A stretch of 64,000 nt of DNA from Chitinilyticum piscinae (GCF_015223195.1 NZ_JADFUA010000001.1:763858-827857); one strand, 5' to 3'; positions 17,736 through 27,024 are shown, numbered from the stretch's first letter. The notes: a model not told the origin generated them from the sequence alone. Numbers and translations: made by a program.

Positions 17736-18142
17736 TGTTCGGTGTTTTGATTGCGATAACGGTGGCGCGGGCCGGCGCTTTCTGCGCCGCTGCCCATCCG
17801 GTGTTCCTGGCGGATTTCGCGCAGGATGCGCTCGCGCTCTTCCGGTGGCAAGGCCATCAGGCGTTCGTAGTTGCGCCGTGCCCGGTCGCGCTGTTCCGGA
17901 GTTAGCGCAGCCCAGCTGCGGATGCGCTCGCGAAAGCGGGCCTGTTTTTCCGGGGGCATTTGCGGAAAACGCTGCGCGGCGTCGGCCAGGCGATCCTGGC
18001 GAGGTTCGGGTAGCGTCTGCCACTGGCTGGCCAGTGGTGCCAGCAGCTCTTTCTGTTGCGGTGTCAGGCTGTCCCAGCTGGTGGCGGCGCTGGCGCTGCT
18101 GCCAAGCACAAGCAGGGCGATGCTGATGACAATACGTTTCAT
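17732..18142 (-). CDS. DUF3106 periplasmic protein
   Basis: The 136-residue product has a signal peptide (MKRIVISIALLVLGSSASA) and a helical mature domain rich in Pro-Glu-Arg patterns. LTPQQKELLAPLASQW is followed by repeats of the type LTPEQRDRARRNYERL and LPPEERERILRE. These short repeats resemble Spy/CpxP-type periplasmic sensor chaperones, but the link is only by pattern. The gene overlaps its neighbours on both sides by four bases and belongs to the ECF sigma operon, so it may sense or act on the stress that the sigma factor answers. Confidence 0.87.
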   Translation of the reverse strand: MKRIVISIALLVLGSSASAATSWDSLTPQQKELLAPLASQWQTLPEPRQDRLADAAQRFPQMPPEKQARFRERIRSWAALTPEQRDRARRNYERLMALPPEERERILREIRQEHRMGSGAESAGPRHRYRNQNTEQ

Positions 18143-18513
18143 CGCTTGGCCTGCCGCAGGCGCTGCTCCAGCGCATCCGAGAGCAGCAGGTCGGGCCCGG
18201 CATCGCCCAGCAGCAGCTCGACATCCAGATTGTTCTGCTGGCGTTGCGCCTGCTGCTGTTGCCATTGCCAGCCGCCCAGAATCACGACGGCCAGCGCCAC
18301 GGCCGCAGCCCAGCGCCAGGGGTGGTCGTGCCACTGGCGCAGCAACACATTCCCCTGGCGCTGTGTCTGCGCGGGAATGGCGGCGATGGCTTGCTGGCGC
18401 GCCTGGGCGAGGCGGTTGCGTACATCCGGCGGCAATGGCTGCGCGGCCAGCTGTTGCGCGGCCTCGGCCAGTGCCTGCGGGCTTGCGGAGTGGTGCGGTG
18501 TCGGTGTTTTCAT
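18139..18513 (-). CDS. DUF3619 protein, probable membrane anti-sigma factor
   Basis: The 124-residue product has one membrane helix (about 70-88, AAAVALAVVILGGWQW) between a cytoplasmic N-terminal helical part and a short periplasmic part. This topology and the position directly after an ECF sigma gene, with a four-base overlap, point to an anti-sigma factor. That function is inferred from context, since no zinc-binding anti-sigma motif (HxxxCxxC) is present. It overlaps the downstream DUF3106 gene by four bases as well. Confidence 0.85.
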   Translation of the reverse strand: MKTPTPHHSASPQALAEAAQQLAAQPLPPDVRNRLAQARQQAIAAIPAQTQRQGNVLLRQWHDHPWRWAAAVALAVVILGGWQWQQQQAQRQQNNLDVELLLGDAGPDLLLSDALEQRLRQAKR

Positions 18514-19079
18514 AAGGTGACTCCATGACGCGCCAGCCAGGCCGACAGCGCGCTGCAGGCCCGGGAGCAGTGTGTTTTCACGCTGCCTTCGGAGCAGCCC
18601 ATTACGGCAGCGGTTTCTGCCGTATCGAGCTCCTCCCAGTAACGCAGGATGAATGCTTCGCGTTGACGCGGTGGCAATTGTGCCAGCCCGGCTTCGATCA
18701 GCGCCATGGTGCGCGCCTGTTCGGTTTCGGTGTCCGGTGACGGTGATAGTTCGCCGCTGTACGGCAGCCATTCCAGCGGGTCACTGTCTTCGTCTTCATC
18801 ATCCTGCTTGCGGAAGGCGGAAAACAGCGTAAGCCATAGTGAGCGGGTTTTCTGCCGGCGGTAATGGTCGCGGATGGCATTTTGCAGGATGCGCTGGAAC
18901 AGCAGCGGCCATTCTGCGGCAGGGCGGCTGGCGTAATGTTCGGTCAGACGCAGCATGGCGTCCTGGACCAGATCGAGTGCGGCGTCGTTATCCTGCGTGG
19001 CAAAACGCGCCTGCCGGAACGCGCGCTGTTCGACTTCGGCCAGGAATGTGGCCAGCGCAGCGGGGGTGCTTGCCGGCAT
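18510..19079 (-). CDS. ECF-type RNA polymerase sigma factor
   Basis: This 189-residue sigma-70 family protein has region 2 (about 25-90: DLVQDAMLRLTEHY, then AIRDHYRRQ) and region 4 (about 130-185: LPPRQREAFILRYWEELDTAE, then GCSEGSVKTHCSRA, the helix-turn-helix). An unusually acidic linker (DDEDEDSDP) separates them. It heads a four-gene, tightly overlapping operon with DUF3619, DUF3106 and an RDD protein, as in other Betaproteobacteria. It probably controls its own operon, but I could not identify a convincing ECF promoter by eye. Confidence 0.92.
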   Translation of the reverse strand: MPASTPAALATFLAEVEQRAFRQARFATQDNDAALDLVQDAMLRLTEHYASRPAAEWPLLFQRILQNAIRDHYRRQKTRSLWLTLFSAFRKQDDEDEDSDPLEWLPYSGELSPSPDTETEQARTMALIEAGLAQLPPRQREAFILRYWEELDTAETAAVMGCSEGSVKTHCSRACSALSAWLARHGVTL

Positions 19080-19588
19080 AGCCGATAATCCTGCTGTTTC
19101 AATGGGCTGGATACTAGCAAACCCCTATTGCCGGGGCGAGTAAAAACTTGCCAAGCGCGCCCGCATCCGTTAACTTCCGAGGTTCAACATCCATTCCAGA
19201 TGAGCGTAGCGCATCCGATCAGGACGCGTCACGCACCGGAAGGCACCGCCCGCGCATTACACCGCAGTCGTCCTTTATCAGGCCACAAGCCTGGGCCAAG
19301 GCGGCCAGCCCGGTAAATTATTCGGATTTGCGGCTCTGCCGATTGCCATAGACCACTCAGTGGCTGCGTTACCGCGCAGTGCACCGGTCAGCCCGAACGC
19401 CATCGGGATGATCACCGGTCGACCGGCTACGCAGGCTCGTCAAGTTCAAAGCTCTGGATGGCAGGAGCTCGGTTTTCTTTTGTCATGGGAAACCGCAGAA
19501 CCACTGCCCTCAATGACCTGATCTGCCGCAGGCAGATCGGCATGCGCACGGTTCGGCGGACCCGAAACCTTCTGGTGAGGTGACCTCG
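19080..19588 (+). promoter_or_regulatory. 500-base leader region before ilvB
   Basis: No gene of normal size is evident between the sigma gene start and ilvB. The region contains the 12-base palindrome CCGGTCGACCGG near 19416-19440 and a hairpin with arms GATCTGCC (19520-19527) and GGCAGATC (19531-19538). A short ORF runs into the ilvB ribosome binding site. Such a long leader before a branched-chain amino acid operon suggests attenuation or another RNA-level control. No known riboswitch or T-box was recognised. Confidence 0.45.
19458..19583 (+). CDS. Candidate 41-residue leader peptide of the ilv operon
   Basis: An ATG at 19458 opens a 41-codon frame ending at 19583, inside the ilvB ribosome binding site and five bases before the ilvB ATG. 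It is Arg-rich, and its last codons read Asn-Leu-Leu-Val-Arg-stop. It spans the GATCTGCC/GGCAGATC hairpin. Leu-Leu-Val beside the ilvB start fits a coupling or attenuation peptide, but the Shine-Dalgarno sequence is weak, so it may be fortuitous. An internal ATG at 19485 is another possible start. Confidence 0.25.
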   Translation: MAGARFSFVMGNRRTTALNDLICRRQIGMRTVRRTRNLLVR

Positions 19589-21355
19589 ATGGAAATATCA
19601 GGTGCAGAAATCGTCACGCGCTGTCTGCAGGAAGAAGGCGTTGAATTCGTCTTCGGTTATCCTGGCGGTGCGGTACTCGAAATTTACGACGCGATTTTCA
19701 AGCAGGACAAATTCAAGCATGTGCTGGTGCGCCACGAACAGGCCGCGGTGCATGCCGCTGACGCATATTCGCGTTCCAGCAACAAGGTCGGCGTCGCACT
19801 CTTGACCTCCGGTCCCGGTGCGACCAATGGCCTGACCGGCATTGCCACCGCCTACATGGATTCGATCCCGATGATCGTGATCTCGGGCCAGGTTGGCACG
19901 CCGATGATCGGCTCGGATGCGTTCCAGGAAGTCGACATGGTCGGCTGTTCGCGCCCGATCGTGAAGCACAACTTCCTGGTGAAGGATGTGCGCGACATCG
20001 CCGCGACCTTCAAGAAAGCCTTCCACATCGCCACGACCGGCCGCCCGGGTCCTGTGGTGATTGACATCCCGAAGGATGTCACCATCCACAAGACCAAGTT
20101 CGAGTACCCGCAGTCGGTATCGATCCGCAGCTACAACCCGCCGGTCAAGGGCCATCCGGGCCAGATCAAGAAGGCGGCCCAGTTGCTGGCCGATGCCAAG
20201 CGCCCCTTCGTCTATGTCGGCGGCGGTGCGGTGCTGGGCAATGCCGGCCCGGAAGTGACCGAGCTGGTCAAGATGCTGAACCTGCCCTGCACCAACACCC
20301 TGATGGGGCTGGGCGCGCTGGACGGCACCGATCCGAATTTTGTCGGCATGCTCGGCATGCACGGCACCTATGAAGCCAACCTGTCGATGCAGTACTGCGA
20401 TCTGCTGATCGCGATCGGTGCGCGCTTTGACGACCGCGTGATCTCGGTACCGAACCAGTTTCTGTCGCAGGCCAAGAAGATCGTTCACATCGACATCGAC
20501 CCATCCTCGATCGCCAAGCGCGTGAAGGTGGACGTGCCCATCGTCGGCGACGTGAAGAGCGTTGTTGGCGACCTGGTCGCGCTGCTGAAGGAAACCGGCC
20601 AGCGCCCGAACGACAAGGCCCTGGCTGGCTGGTGGGAGCAGATCAACGAATGGCGCAAGCCCAATTCGCTGCTGTACACGCAGGATACCGAGATCATCAA
20701 GCCGCAGTTTGTCGTGCAGAAGCTGTGGGAAGTCACCGACGGCCAGGCCATCGTGACCTCCGACGTGGGTCAGCACCAGATGTTCACCGCGCAGTACTAC
20801 AAGTTCCGCCGTCCGCGCCAGTGGATCAACTCTGGCGGTCTGGGCACCATGGGCTTTGGTCTGCCAGCCGCGATGGGCGCGCAGATGGCCAATCCGTATG
20901 CGCAGGTTGCCTGCGTCACCGGTGAAGCGTCCATCCAGATGAACATCCAGGAATTGTCGACCTGCAAGCAGTATCACATTCCGGTGAAGATCATTAACCT
21001 CAACAACCGCTACCTCGGCATGGTTCGCCAGTGGCAGGAATTCTTCTACGGTAACCGATACTCCGAATCCTATATGGACGCTTTGCCTGATTTCGTAAAG
21101 CTTGCGGAGGCATACGGTCATGTCGGTATGCGCATCGAGAAACCGGCCGACGTCGAGCCCGCGCTGCGCGAAGCCTTCAGCGAGAAGCTGAAAGACCGCC
21201 TGGTGTTCCTCGACTTCATCACCGACCAGAAGGCCAATGTCTTCCCGATGGTGCAGAATGGCAAGGGCCTGAACCAGATGGATCTGCCGGACCACATGCG
21301 CGGCATGCAGCAAGTGCCGTTCGAAAACAATCGCGACTACGGCAACCTGTGCTGA
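19589..21355 (+). CDS. ilvB: Acetolactate synthase large subunit
   Basis: The 588-residue enzyme condenses pyruvate with pyruvate or 2-oxobutyrate, the first common step of valine, leucine and isoleucine synthesis. The N-terminal ThDP-binding Glu lies in FVFGYPGGAVLEIYD. The central FAD-binding domain and the C-terminal ThDP region (GGLGTMGFGLPAAMGA, then the NNRYLGM loop) are intact. I chose the ATG at 19589 because GGTGAGG precedes it by 8 bases; a GTG at 19580 would lie inside that site. It is followed after 13 bases by the regulatory subunit gene, then ilvC. Confidence 0.97.
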   Translation: MEISGAEIVTRCLQEEGVEFVFGYPGGAVLEIYDAIFKQDKFKHVLVRHEQAAVHAADAYSRSSNKVGVALLTSGPGATNGLTGIATAYMDSIPMIVISGQVGTPMIGSDAFQEVDMVGCSRPIVKHNFLVKDVRDIAATFKKAFHIATTGRPGPVVIDIPKDVTIHKTKFEYPQSVSIRSYNPPVKGHPGQIKKAAQLLADAKRPFVYVGGGAVLGNAGPEVTELVKMLNLPCTNTLMGLGALDGTDPNFVGMLGMHGTYEANLSMQYCDLLIAIGARFDDRVISVPNQFLSQAKKIVHIDIDPSSIAKRVKVDVPIVGDVKSVVGDLVALLKETGQRPNDKALAGWWEQINEWRKPNSLLYTQDTEIIKPQFVVQKLWEVTDGQAIVTSDVGQHQMFTAQYYKFRRPRQWINSGGLGTMGFGLPAAMGAQMANPYAQVACVTGEASIQMNIQELSTCKQYHIPVKIINLNNRYLGMVRQWQEFFYGNRYSESYMDALPDFVKLAEAYGHVGMRIEKPADVEPALREAFSEKLKDRLVFLDFITDQKANVFPMVQNGKGLNQMDLPDHMRGMQQVPFENNRDYGNLC

Positions 21356-21368
21356 GGGGGAAACGAAC

Positions 21369-21860
21369 ATGCGACACATTCTTTCCATCCTGATCGAAAA
21401 CGAAGCCGGCGCGCTGTCGCGCGTTACCGGCCTGTTTTCGGCGCGCGGTTACAATATTGATTCGCTGACCGTGCAAACCACCGAAGACGTCACCATGAGC
21501 CGCATGACCATTGTCACGCACGGCTCGGATGACATCATCGAGCAGATCACCAAGCAGCTGAACAAGCTGGTGGAAGTGGTGAAGGTGATCGACCTCAACG
21601 AGGCCGACCACATCGAGCGCGAACTCATGCTGATCAAGGTGCGCGCTACCGGCAAGGAACGCGATGAAATGAAGCGCATGGCGGATATCTTCCGCGGGCG
21701 CATCATCGATGTCACCGAAAAGAGCTACACCATCGAGCTGACCGGCCCGGGCGAAAAACTGGATGCCTTCATCAAGGCACTGGATCCGGCCGTCATTCTC
21801 GAAACTGTCCGTACCGGCGCATCGGGCATCGGTCGCGGCGAACGCATTCTGAAAATCTAA
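21369..21860 (+). CDS. ilvN: Acetolactate synthase small (regulatory) subunit
   Basis: The 163-residue protein has an N-terminal ACT domain (RHILSILIENEAGALSRVTGLF) and the C-terminal ALS_ss_C domain (AKG-like REL...VRTGASGIGRGERILKI). It binds valine and confers feedback inhibition on the large subunit. GAGGGGGAAACGA precedes the ATG. It sits between ilvB and ilvC; ilvH is an equally valid symbol. Confidence 0.96.
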   Translation: MRHILSILIENEAGALSRVTGLFSARGYNIDSLTVQTTEDVTMSRMTIVTHGSDDIIEQITKQLNKLVEVVKVIDLNEADHIERELMLIKVRATGKERDEMKRMADIFRGRIIDVTEKSYTIELTGPGEKLDAFIKALDPAVILETVRTGASGIGRGERILKI

Positions 21861-22941
<1,081 letters not shown>

Positions 22942-22980
22942 GCATCAATGTGCTGCCGTACCCTTGGTGCGGCGACAAAC

Positions 22981-23010
22981 AAAACCGGCCCCCAGGGGCC
23001 GGTTTTGTTT
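22981..23010 (+). terminator. Intrinsic terminator of the ilvBNC operon
   Basis: AAAACCGGCCC at 22981-22991 pairs with GGGCCGGTTTT at 22996-23006, followed by GTTTTTT. It is 40 bases after the ilvC stop. Confidence 0.92.
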
Positions 23011-23136
23011 TTTGCACAGCCCGGAGTGCAGGGTCACTTTCTTTAGGTGACAGTCTGTGATCGGCTTCCTTGCTGCAGTTGATTGCATCCTGTAAATTCA
23101 GTCTGCCGTCATGCGACGGCTTTGTTTTTTCTGGCG

Positions 23137-23550
23137 ATGCGGCTTCTGACACAACACTGGCGCTGGTTTTTGCTGGTTCCGGCAGCGATTTTTCTCGCGC
23201 TGGCAACCTACCACGTCTATCACCACGACCCGGAAATCTACGGCGGACCTTTCCTGCCGTGCATTTTCTACGAGTTGACCGGCTTCTATTGCCCCGGCTG
23301 CGGAGCCACGCGCGCGGTGTATGCCTTGCTGCATCTGGATCCGGCGCGCGCACTGCGCAAGAACGCGTTTCTGGTGCTGATCGGCTTTCCACTGCTGGCA
23401 GTGGCACTGGTCAATCATTTCGGTCCGCGCCGGTTCCTGACTTTGCGCATGGAAGGGCAGATCTACGCCGTGTTTTTTAGTCTGGCCATTCTGTTTACGG
23501 TACTGCGCAATCTGCCGCTGGCACCCTTCAATCTGCTCGCCCCGCACTAA
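23137..23550 (+). CDS. DUF2752 membrane protein
   Basis: The 137-residue protein has three membrane helices. Between the first and second it has the family signature: FYCPGCGATRAVYALLHLD, a CPxCGxTR motif preceded by GF. The function of DUF2752 is not established; the paired cysteines could bind metal. The ATG at 23137 gives a membrane-starting N-terminus, but its ribosome site is weak; an in-frame ATG at 23083 would add a non-hydrophobic segment. The next gene, 60 bases away, encodes a zinc-ribbon membrane protein, and the two could be cotranscribed. Confidence 0.8.
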   Translation: MRLLTQHWRWFLLVPAAIFLALATYHVYHHDPEIYGGPFLPCIFYELTGFYCPGCGATRAVYALLHLDPARALRKNAFLVLIGFPLLAVALVNHFGPRRFLTLRMEGQIYAVFFSLAILFTVLRNLPLAPFNLLAPH

Positions 23551-23611
23551 GACGGGGTATGCAGCTGTAGTGCATGACTTGATTATGATCTGATTGGATA
23601 GGGAGAGATGT

Positions 23612-24007
23612 ATGCCGTTCTGTACCAAGTGTGGTGCCAATAATCCGGATGAAGCGCAGTTCTGTTCGACCTGTGGCGCGACGCTGACACCGGCCCCGAC
23701 AGCGCCTGCTGCGGTGAGCCGTGCCGCACCGGCTGCGGCGCGCCCGTCCGCCGGTCAACCGGAGGTGCCCAGCTATCTGGTGCAGTCGATTCTGGTGACC
23801 TTGTGCTGCTGCCTGCCTTTTGGTATTGCCTCCATCGTGTTTGCCAGTCAGGTGAACAGCAAGCTCGCCGCCGGCGATCTCGACGGTGCGCTGGAATCAT
23901 CGCGCAAGGCAAAAATGTGGGCCTGGTGGGGCTTTGGTGTCGGTATTGCGGTGAATATTCTTGCCGTGATCGCCCAGTTCGGGGCAATTGCCGCCTCCGG
24001 CCTGTAA
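23612..24007 (+). CDS. Zinc ribbon plus CD225/dispanin-type membrane protein
   Basis: The 131-residue product starts with a zinc ribbon (FCTKCGANNPDEAQFCSTCG, two CxxC pairs). An Ala/Pro-rich linker and a CD225-like module of two membrane helices follow (about 60-130), containing the Cys cluster LCCCLPFGIASIVFASQVNSK; this is the hallmark order of dispanins. Function in bacteria is unknown. GGGAGAGATGT precedes the ATG at 23612, deciding this start over 23594. Two more proteins with the same N-terminal ribbon follow at 24062 and 25672. Confidence 0.83.
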   Translation: MPFCTKCGANNPDEAQFCSTCGATLTPAPTAPAAVSRAAPAAARPSAGQPEVPSYLVQSILVTLCCCLPFGIASIVFASQVNSKLAAGDLDGALESSRKAKMWAWWGFGVGIAVNILAVIAQFGAIAASGL

Positions 24008-24061
24008 TTGTTCGTGCCGGCCGTGTGAGGCCGGCTGACATGCCTTTGTCCAGGATTTCCT

Positions 24062-24469
24062 ATGACGTATTGTCCGCGATGCGGGGCGGCCAACGCACCC
24101 GAAGCGCTGTTCTGTGCCAGTTGTGGCAGCAAGCTGCATGATGTGGCTGCCGAGGCCAACCCGTATGCCGTATCGCACGCAACGCAGCATGTGCGCAGCG
24201 GGCAACTGCAGGGCGCACGCAATTCGACGCTGGCCATCATCAGCCTGGTTGCGGGGATTCTGCAGCTGTTCTGCTGCTGTCTTGGCAGCATCGTTGCGGT
24301 GGTCTGCGGGCATCTGGCCCGCAGCGAAATCCGCAAGGGCGACGGGCAGGTGCTGGGTGATGGCATGGCCATGGCGGGGCTGATTCTCGGCTATATCGGA
24401 CTCGTGTGCTCCCTGTTGTATTTTGCCCTGATTCTGGTCGGTGTCATGGTTGCGCCGCTCGCGAGCTAA
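24062..24469 (+). CDS. Zinc ribbon plus DUF4190 membrane protein
   Basis: The 135-residue product has an N-terminal zinc ribbon (YCPRCGAANAPEALFCASCG) and two membrane helices of DUF4190 type: STLAIISLVAGILQLFCCCLGSIVAV, then GMAMAGLILGYIGLV. The CCC in the first helix recalls the CD225 partner at 23612. It is 54 bases downstream of that gene and probably cotranscribed. The role is unknown; proteins of this kind are often assumed to be membrane-organising or sensor-like, which is inference. Confidence 0.83.
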   Translation: MTYCPRCGAANAPEALFCASCGSKLHDVAAEANPYAVSHATQHVRSGQLQGARNSTLAIISLVAGILQLFCCCLGSIVAVVCGHLARSEIRKGDGQVLGDGMAMAGLILGYIGLVCSLLYFALILVGVMVAPLAS

Positions 24470-24614
24470 CAGGGTATCGCCATCGTTTATGGCGCATCCG
24501 TGATGCCATGCATTGCACTGGTTTTTCGGCAGCGTGTGCCGGAGCGCGGCGCGGGCAGGCTTGCAGCTGCCGTGAGGCTGCGCGGCGGCACACGGCTACG
24601 GTAAACTGTGCGGC

Positions 24615-25526
24615 ATGAATGATGCCTCACGCTACCGCCTGACCCGCCTGTTCCGGGTACTCACGCACATTGATGGCCGGCTGGGCGAGTCCATGTCGCT
24701 GGACGAGCTGGCCGGCGTGGCCTGCTATTCGCCTTATCATTTCGACCGGATTTTTCTGCGCTACCGTGGCATTTCCCCGGCTGAGCACGTGCGCCGGCGC
24801 CGGCTGATGCGGGCCGCTCACCGCCTGCGGCATGAGCCGGAGTGCCCGATCGGCGAGATTGCCCATGATTGCGGCTACAGCAATCAGGCCAATTTCTCGC
24901 GCGCTTTCCAGCAGCATTTCGGCATGAGCCCGCGGACGTGGCGCAAGGGCGGCTGGCATGATTACATGCTGCGCCAGGTGGCCAGCTACACCCCGGATAT
25001 CCGCGAGCAGCATGCCGATTTCGAGGCGCAGCTGGAGCGTCAGCCGGGCTTGCGTGCCACGCTGGCCAGCCGGATCACGGTGCGCCAGTTGCCGATGATG
25101 CGAACGCTGTCGCGGCAGATGGTGGGGCGGCTGGGCTATGAGCTGGTGCAGGCCTGTGAAGAATATACCGCCGAGTGCCAGCAGGCAGGTGGGCTGGATG
25201 ACGGGGCCTTGTTTGTCGGCAGTTTTCTCGACGACCCCGGTTTTACCGGGCGCGCCGATTTCATCTATGAATTCGGGCTGGTGGAGCCGCAGCCAGTGGC
25301 AGCCCCGGCCATGACCCACGAATACCTGCTGCCGGGCGGACGCTACGCCTGTCTGGACTGGGAGGGTGAGATGCCGTGGATGCGCTGGATGTATGAGGAC
25401 TGGCTGGATCGCCACCCGGACTGGACCATGGATAGCCGTCGCCCGCATCTGGAGTTCCATCGCTTCAGTGCGCAGGGTTCGGCGGGTGGAACACTGGCCA
25501 TCCCGATTATGCGCAAGCATGTATAG
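24615..25526 (+). CDS. AraC-family regulator with GyrI-like effector domain
   Basis: The 303-residue protein has an N-terminal AraC double helix-turn-helix (about 15-115; MSLDELAGVACYSPYHFDRIF and the second helix GYSNQANFSRAFQQHFGMSP). A GyrI-like domain follows (about 150-300, ending HLEFHRF), as in Rob/SoxS-type multidrug regulators. The domain order (DNA-binding first) is that of the YtfM/GyrI-AraC group. Small hydrophobic ligands are the usual effectors. No efflux pump is encoded nearby. The gene stands between two zinc-ribbon genes on the same strand, with gaps of about 145 bases on each side. Confidence 0.9.
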   Translation: MNDASRYRLTRLFRVLTHIDGRLGESMSLDELAGVACYSPYHFDRIFLRYRGISPAEHVRRRRLMRAAHRLRHEPECPIGEIAHDCGYSNQANFSRAFQQHFGMSPRTWRKGGWHDYMLRQVASYTPDIREQHADFEAQLERQPGLRATLASRITVRQLPMMRTLSRQMVGRLGYELVQACEEYTAECQQAGGLDDGALFVGSFLDDPGFTGRADFIYEFGLVEPQPVAAPAMTHEYLLPGGRYACLDWEGEMPWMRWMYEDWLDRHPDWTMDSRRPHLEFHRFSAQGSAGGTLAIPIMRKHV

Positions 25527-25671
25527 CCTCGTAATCATTGATAGGAAAAGGTTTGCAGCGCATACCCCGCTAGTCTGCGCTTGCGTAAGTTTTCCTGCAT
25601 AGAAATGACAGTGGTCCGATATTTGCTGGCAAAATAGCTGCATTATTTGTCAGCAAATTCGAGGTTTCTTC

Positions 25672-26832
25672 ATGTTCTGTCCGCAGTGTGGTCAGCAAAA
25701 CGATAATCAGGCGCGCTTCTGTTCCCGCTGTGGCGGGAAGCTGCCCGAGGCGTCCGTAGCGCCGGGGGTGAACGAGCACAATCCCTATGGGGTTTCGCCA
25801 GCGACAGCGATCGCGCAAGATCTACCTCCAGCGCAGGAAACTGAGCACTTTGGTTATGCCGGTTTCTGGGAACGCTTTGCAGCGCATTTCATCGATAATC
25901 TGATCACGACGGTTGTTGCCATGGCCATCTCACTGGTAATGGGCTTTGCCGTCGGGGTTGCCATGGGGCTCGGCGGGGCTGGCGAGGCGGCATCGATGGT
26001 GGGGGGCGTGCTGGGCTTTGTCATCGGGCTGATCGTGCCCTGGCTCTACTATGCCAAGCTGGAGTCCGGCCCGCAGCAGGCGACGCTGGGCAAGCGCTGG
26101 CTTGGACTGGCCGTGCAGCGTCCGGATGGCGAATCGTTGAGTTTTGCCCGGGCCTCTGGCCGCTATTTTGGCAAGCTGCTATCGGCAGCTTTGCTCTTGG
26201 TGGGTTTTTTGATGCAGCCATTCACGCAACGCAAACAGGCGCTGCATGATCTGATGGCCGACGCGATCGTCGTGCGCAGACGGGAGGGCAGCAACGGTGC
26301 CGTGATTGCCATCGCCGTGGTGGTGATCGGCTTCGTGCTGGTTGCAGTGGTGGGTATTCTCGCGGCTATCGCGATTCCCGCCTATTCCGAGTACCGCAAC
26401 AAGGCGGTGACGCATGCGGCGCTGAACGAGATGCGCAGTGCTGCGCAGGCGATCGAAGCGTACTACCAGCAGCATCAAAGCGTGCCGCAAACGCTGGCCG
26501 AAGCCGGTTTTGTTTCCGCGCATGGCAAGGACTTTCAGATCACGGTCAATCCGGAGAATGGCATTCTGGAGGTGATTTTTACGCAGCGGGCCTTGCAGGA
26601 CAAGAAGCTCGAATATGTGCCGTCACAGAGTGACAAGGGGGTGGTGACCTGGCAGTGCGAGGCCTCGGGTTACGAGGACGGCAAATTGCCGCAGGGGTGT
26701 ATTTCGCTGGCCGAGGCGGACGCCCGCCGTGATGCAGCTGCGGAAAAAGCCGCTCAGGAAGAGGAGGCTGCGCAGCGCGCTGCGGAAGCCGCACAGGCGG
26801 CGGAAGAGGCTTCTGCCGTGGCGGCCGAATAA
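25672..26832 (+). CDS. Zinc ribbon-RDD-pilin-like helix fusion protein
   Basis: The 386-residue protein is mosaic. Residues 1-25 form a zinc ribbon (FCPQCGQQNDNQARFCSRCG). Residues 60-202 are an RDD membrane domain (WERFAAHFIDNLI... ending QALHDLMADAIVVRRR). Residues 211-246 are a hydrophobic helix whose end, GILAAIAIPAYSEYRNKA (228-245), is nearly identical to the N-terminal helix of type IV pilins, followed by a pilin-like globular part. The tail (about 345-386) is Ala/Glu-rich and probably coiled coil. The prepilin peptidase site and the Glu5 equivalent (here I219) are absent, so this is not a processed pilin. GAGGTTTCTTC precedes the ATG. Function is unknown. Confidence 0.85.
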   Translation: MFCPQCGQQNDNQARFCSRCGGKLPEASVAPGVNEHNPYGVSPATAIAQDLPPAQETEHFGYAGFWERFAAHFIDNLITTVVAMAISLVMGFAVGVAMGLGGAGEAASMVGGVLGFVIGLIVPWLYYAKLESGPQQATLGKRWLGLAVQRPDGESLSFARASGRYFGKLLSAALLLVGFLMQPFTQRKQALHDLMADAIVVRRREGSNGAVIAIAVVVIGFVLVAVVGILAAIAIPAYSEYRNKAVTHAALNEMRSAAQAIEAYYQQHQSVPQTLAEAGFVSAHGKDFQITVNPENGILEVIFTQRALQDKKLEYVPSQSDKGVVTWQCEASGYEDGKLPQGCISLAEADARRDAAAEKAAQEEEAAQRAAEAAQAAEEASAVAAE

Positions 26833-26911
26833 GACGAATTCAGCTGGCGATGGCCGGCAGGGGCACTCTGGAGTTGGGGTGTCTTTGCCGGATGGGCAGC
26901 CTGAAAAGCAA

Positions 26912-26942
26912 AAAAGCCAAGGATCAGTGATCCTTGGCTTTT
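26912..26942. terminator. Bidirectional terminator between the fusion gene and tRNA-Pro
   Basis: AAAAGCCAAGGAT (26912-26924) pairs with ATCCTTGGCTTTT (26930-26942) around a 5-base loop. On the minus strand the stem is followed by six T, so it should end the tRNA transcript; on the plus strand it can end the upstream gene. Confidence 0.85.
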
Positions 26943-26947
26943 GAATC

Positions 26948-27024
26948 TGGTCGGAGTGAGAGGATTCGAACCTCCGGCCTCTACGTCCCGAACGTAGCGC
27001 TCTACCAGGCTAAGCTACACTCCG
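26948..27024 (-). tRNA. tRNA-Pro (anticodon CGG), CCA encoded
   Basis: The reverse strand reads CGGAGTG for the acceptor 5' arm and CACTCCGACCA at the 3' end. The anticodon stem is CTACG/CGTAG with loop TTCGGGA, giving anticodon CGG, and the T arm is GAGG-TTCGAAT-CCTC. The length is 77 bases including the encoded CCA. Both neighbours are protein genes; no integrase is adjacent. Confidence 0.97.

Noticed and set aside
19080-19588. Known riboswitch or T-box before ilvB
   Set aside because: No T-box sequence or recognised riboswitch core was found; only local palindromes and a candidate leader peptide.
19598-21388. Open frame of 596 codons antisense to ilvB
   Set aside because: A shadow of a very conserved metabolic gene with strong codon bias; no domain is visible.
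25672-26832. A true type IV pilin gene
   Set aside because: The pilin-like helix is internal, without a prepilin peptidase site or Glu5, and follows an RDD domain in one continuous frame.
26948-27024. tRNA-Pro as an integration site with a mobile island
   Set aside because: No integrase or direct repeat of the tRNA 3' end is visible beside it; flanking genes are conserved housekeeping or membrane genes.
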